Below, one piece after another: positions 5,500 to 6,328 of a stretch of 6,328 nucleotides of DNA. This DNA is from Woeseiaceae bacterium. GTDB lineage: Bacteria; Pseudomonadota; Gammaproteobacteria; Steroidobacterales; Woeseiaceae. The stretch covers positions 1 to 6,328 of the forward strand of contig JAKEGN010000204.1 in the NCBI GenBank assembly GCA_022615525.1, read 5' to 3'. The position numbers and the translations under genes were made by a program. Numbering within the stretch: position 1 is the first letter of the stretch; each line of letters starts with the position of its first letter. The notes below the pieces were generated by a model, which had not been told where the DNA came from, searched no databases, and saw nothing but the letters and a program-made list of their open reading frames with translations.

Positions 5500-6328
5500 A
5501 TGGCAATCGACGCAAAATGGTCGGATTTCAGTAGCTTGGATGGCATGCAGCTGGTGACTGCTGCCAGCCGGGTCCTGCCAAAGTGGATCGTCCTGCTGCT
5601 GGTCGTCGCGATTGCATGGAAGCTGGCACAGATCCTCTGGATGCTGGTGCCGGGCTCGGCCGGCAGTGACGCACTCTATCCCGTTCCATCCGAGGCCGGG
5701 GTTTCGGTGAATCGGGCGCAACCGGTCCAGGCCAATGTGCAGGCCATTGCCGCATCCCATCTGTTCGGCGTGGCGGCACCGGACGCGGCGCCGCCGCCAC
5801 CGCCGGATCCTGCCGAGAATCTCGCGGAGACTCGGCTCAGCCTGTCCCTGAAGGGCACGATTGCGGCAACGGACCAGCGTGATTCGGTTGCCATCATTGC
5901 CGACCAAAGCAATGAAGATAAGGTTTACCTGGTCGGCGACCCCATCATGTCCGGCACCTCCCTGCACGCCGTGTACCGGGATCGCGTGGTGTTGAACGAA
6001 AACGGCGTACTGAAGGAACTGAACCTGCCGCGCGACTTTCCGACCAGTTCGCAACCGGCCCGACGCAATGTCGCAACCACTACCCGAACTTCCGTCTCGG
6101 AGGACGCTGACAGCATCCAGAACGTGGTCGCGCAGAATGTGACCAAGCTCGCCGACGTGATCCGGCCTACACCGTATTTTGTCGCCGGTCAGCAGCAAGG
6201 GTACCGCGTGTATCCCGGGCGTGACCGCAAGCAGTTCGCTGCGCTGGGCTTGCGCCCGGGCGATCTGATCAAGGACATCGACGGAGCTGCCCTGACCGAT
6301 CCGCAGCAGGCGATGCAGATATTTCAGA
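5500..6328 (+). CDS. gspC: Type II secretion system protein GspC, 5' part (continues past window)
   Basis: GspC is the inner-membrane protein of the type II secretion system that links the inner-membrane assembly to the outer-membrane secretin GspD. The visible 276 residues show the GspC layout: a short cytoplasmic leader (1-27), one membrane helix (about 29-50, WIVLLLVVAIAWKLAQIL), a periplasmic HR domain (about 80-175) with the family-typical ASHLFGVA (86-92) and LKGTIA (117-122), and the start of a PDZ domain (about 225 on: GYRVYPGRDRKQFAALGLRPGDLIKDIDG, then LTDPQQAMQIF). A proline run (98-102) lies inside the HR domain. No stop occurs before the window ends. The ATG at 5500 is the first in the frame; its GAGG (5493-5496) is only 3 bases away, so Met16 (5545) is an alternative start. 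The ATG at 5483 is in another frame and stops at once. gspD and other gsp genes are expected to the right. Confidence 0.9.
   Translation, partial: MAIDAKWSDFSSLDGMQLVTAASRVLPKWIVLLLVVAIAWKLAQILWMLVPGSAGSDALYPVPSEAGVSVNRAQPVQANVQAIAASHLFGVAAPDAAPPPPPDPAENLAETRLSLSLKGTIAATDQRDSVAIIADQSNEDKVYLVGDPIMSGTSLHAVYRDRVVLNENGVLKELNLPRDFPTSSQPARRNVATTTRTSVSEDADSIQNVVAQNVTKLADVIRPTPYFVAGQQQGYRVYPGRDRKQFAALGLRPGDLIKDIDGAALTDPQQAMQIFQ

Noticed and set aside
5416..6198. Long - strand open frame (260 codons) opposite gspC
   Set aside because: The + strand here encodes a clear GspC with membrane helix, HR and PDZ parts. The antisense product has no recognisable motif.
1..6328. CRISPR array, insertion sequence, toxin-antitoxin pair, prophage or attachment site
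   Set aside because: No regularly spaced repeats, transposase-like frames, terminal inverted repeats or accessory gene content were seen; all genes are core families.

Overview
The window is ordinary core chromosome from a gammaproteobacterium with roughly 60% GC. The evidence is the gene content and order (trxB, aat and infA on the + strand facing clpA and clpS on the - strand), the protein sequences, and a type II secretion gene at the right edge. From memory, Escherichia coli has the related order clpS-clpA-serW-infA-aat-cydC-cydD-trxB. Here cydCD and the serine tRNA gene are missing, and a FemAB-like/GNAT gene (DUF482 family) lies between trxB and aat. The genus cannot be fixed from the sequence alone.

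Layout. Positions 1-284 hold the 3' end of thioredoxin reductase (trxB). It is followed, with gaps of only 7 and 5 bases, by the FemAB-like gene (292-1497) and aat (1503-2222), which looks like one + strand transcription unit. infA (IF-1) follows after 81 bases and most likely starts at a TTG codon at 2304. infA and clpA converge tail to tail with 10 bases between them and no visible terminator. clpA (4806-2533) and clpS (5182-4853) form a - strand operon with clpS first; a small hairpin sits right after the clpS stop. A 317-base divergent intergenic region (5183-5499) has a candidate heat-shock type (sigma32-like) promoter facing clpS and a very AT-rich block with an extended -10 facing right. 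The last gene, 5500 to the window end, is the amino-terminal 276 residues of a GspC protein of the type II secretion system. It has no stop inside the window.

How the genes work together. Aat adds Leu or Phe to proteins with basic amino termini, ClpS recognises such N-degrons, and ClpA unfolds the substrate into ClpP. Three core parts of the bacterial N-degron pathway therefore sit within 4 kb, next to a FemAB-like protein whose fold family is related to that of Aat. TrxB and IF-1 are housekeeping. GspC is likely the first gene of a gsp operon that continues to the right.

I found no mobile element, CRISPR array, RNA gene or clearly new system. The points most worth a second look are the sigma32-like clpS promoter, the TTG start of infA, the FemAB-like neighbour of aat, and the terminator-less infA/clpA junction.
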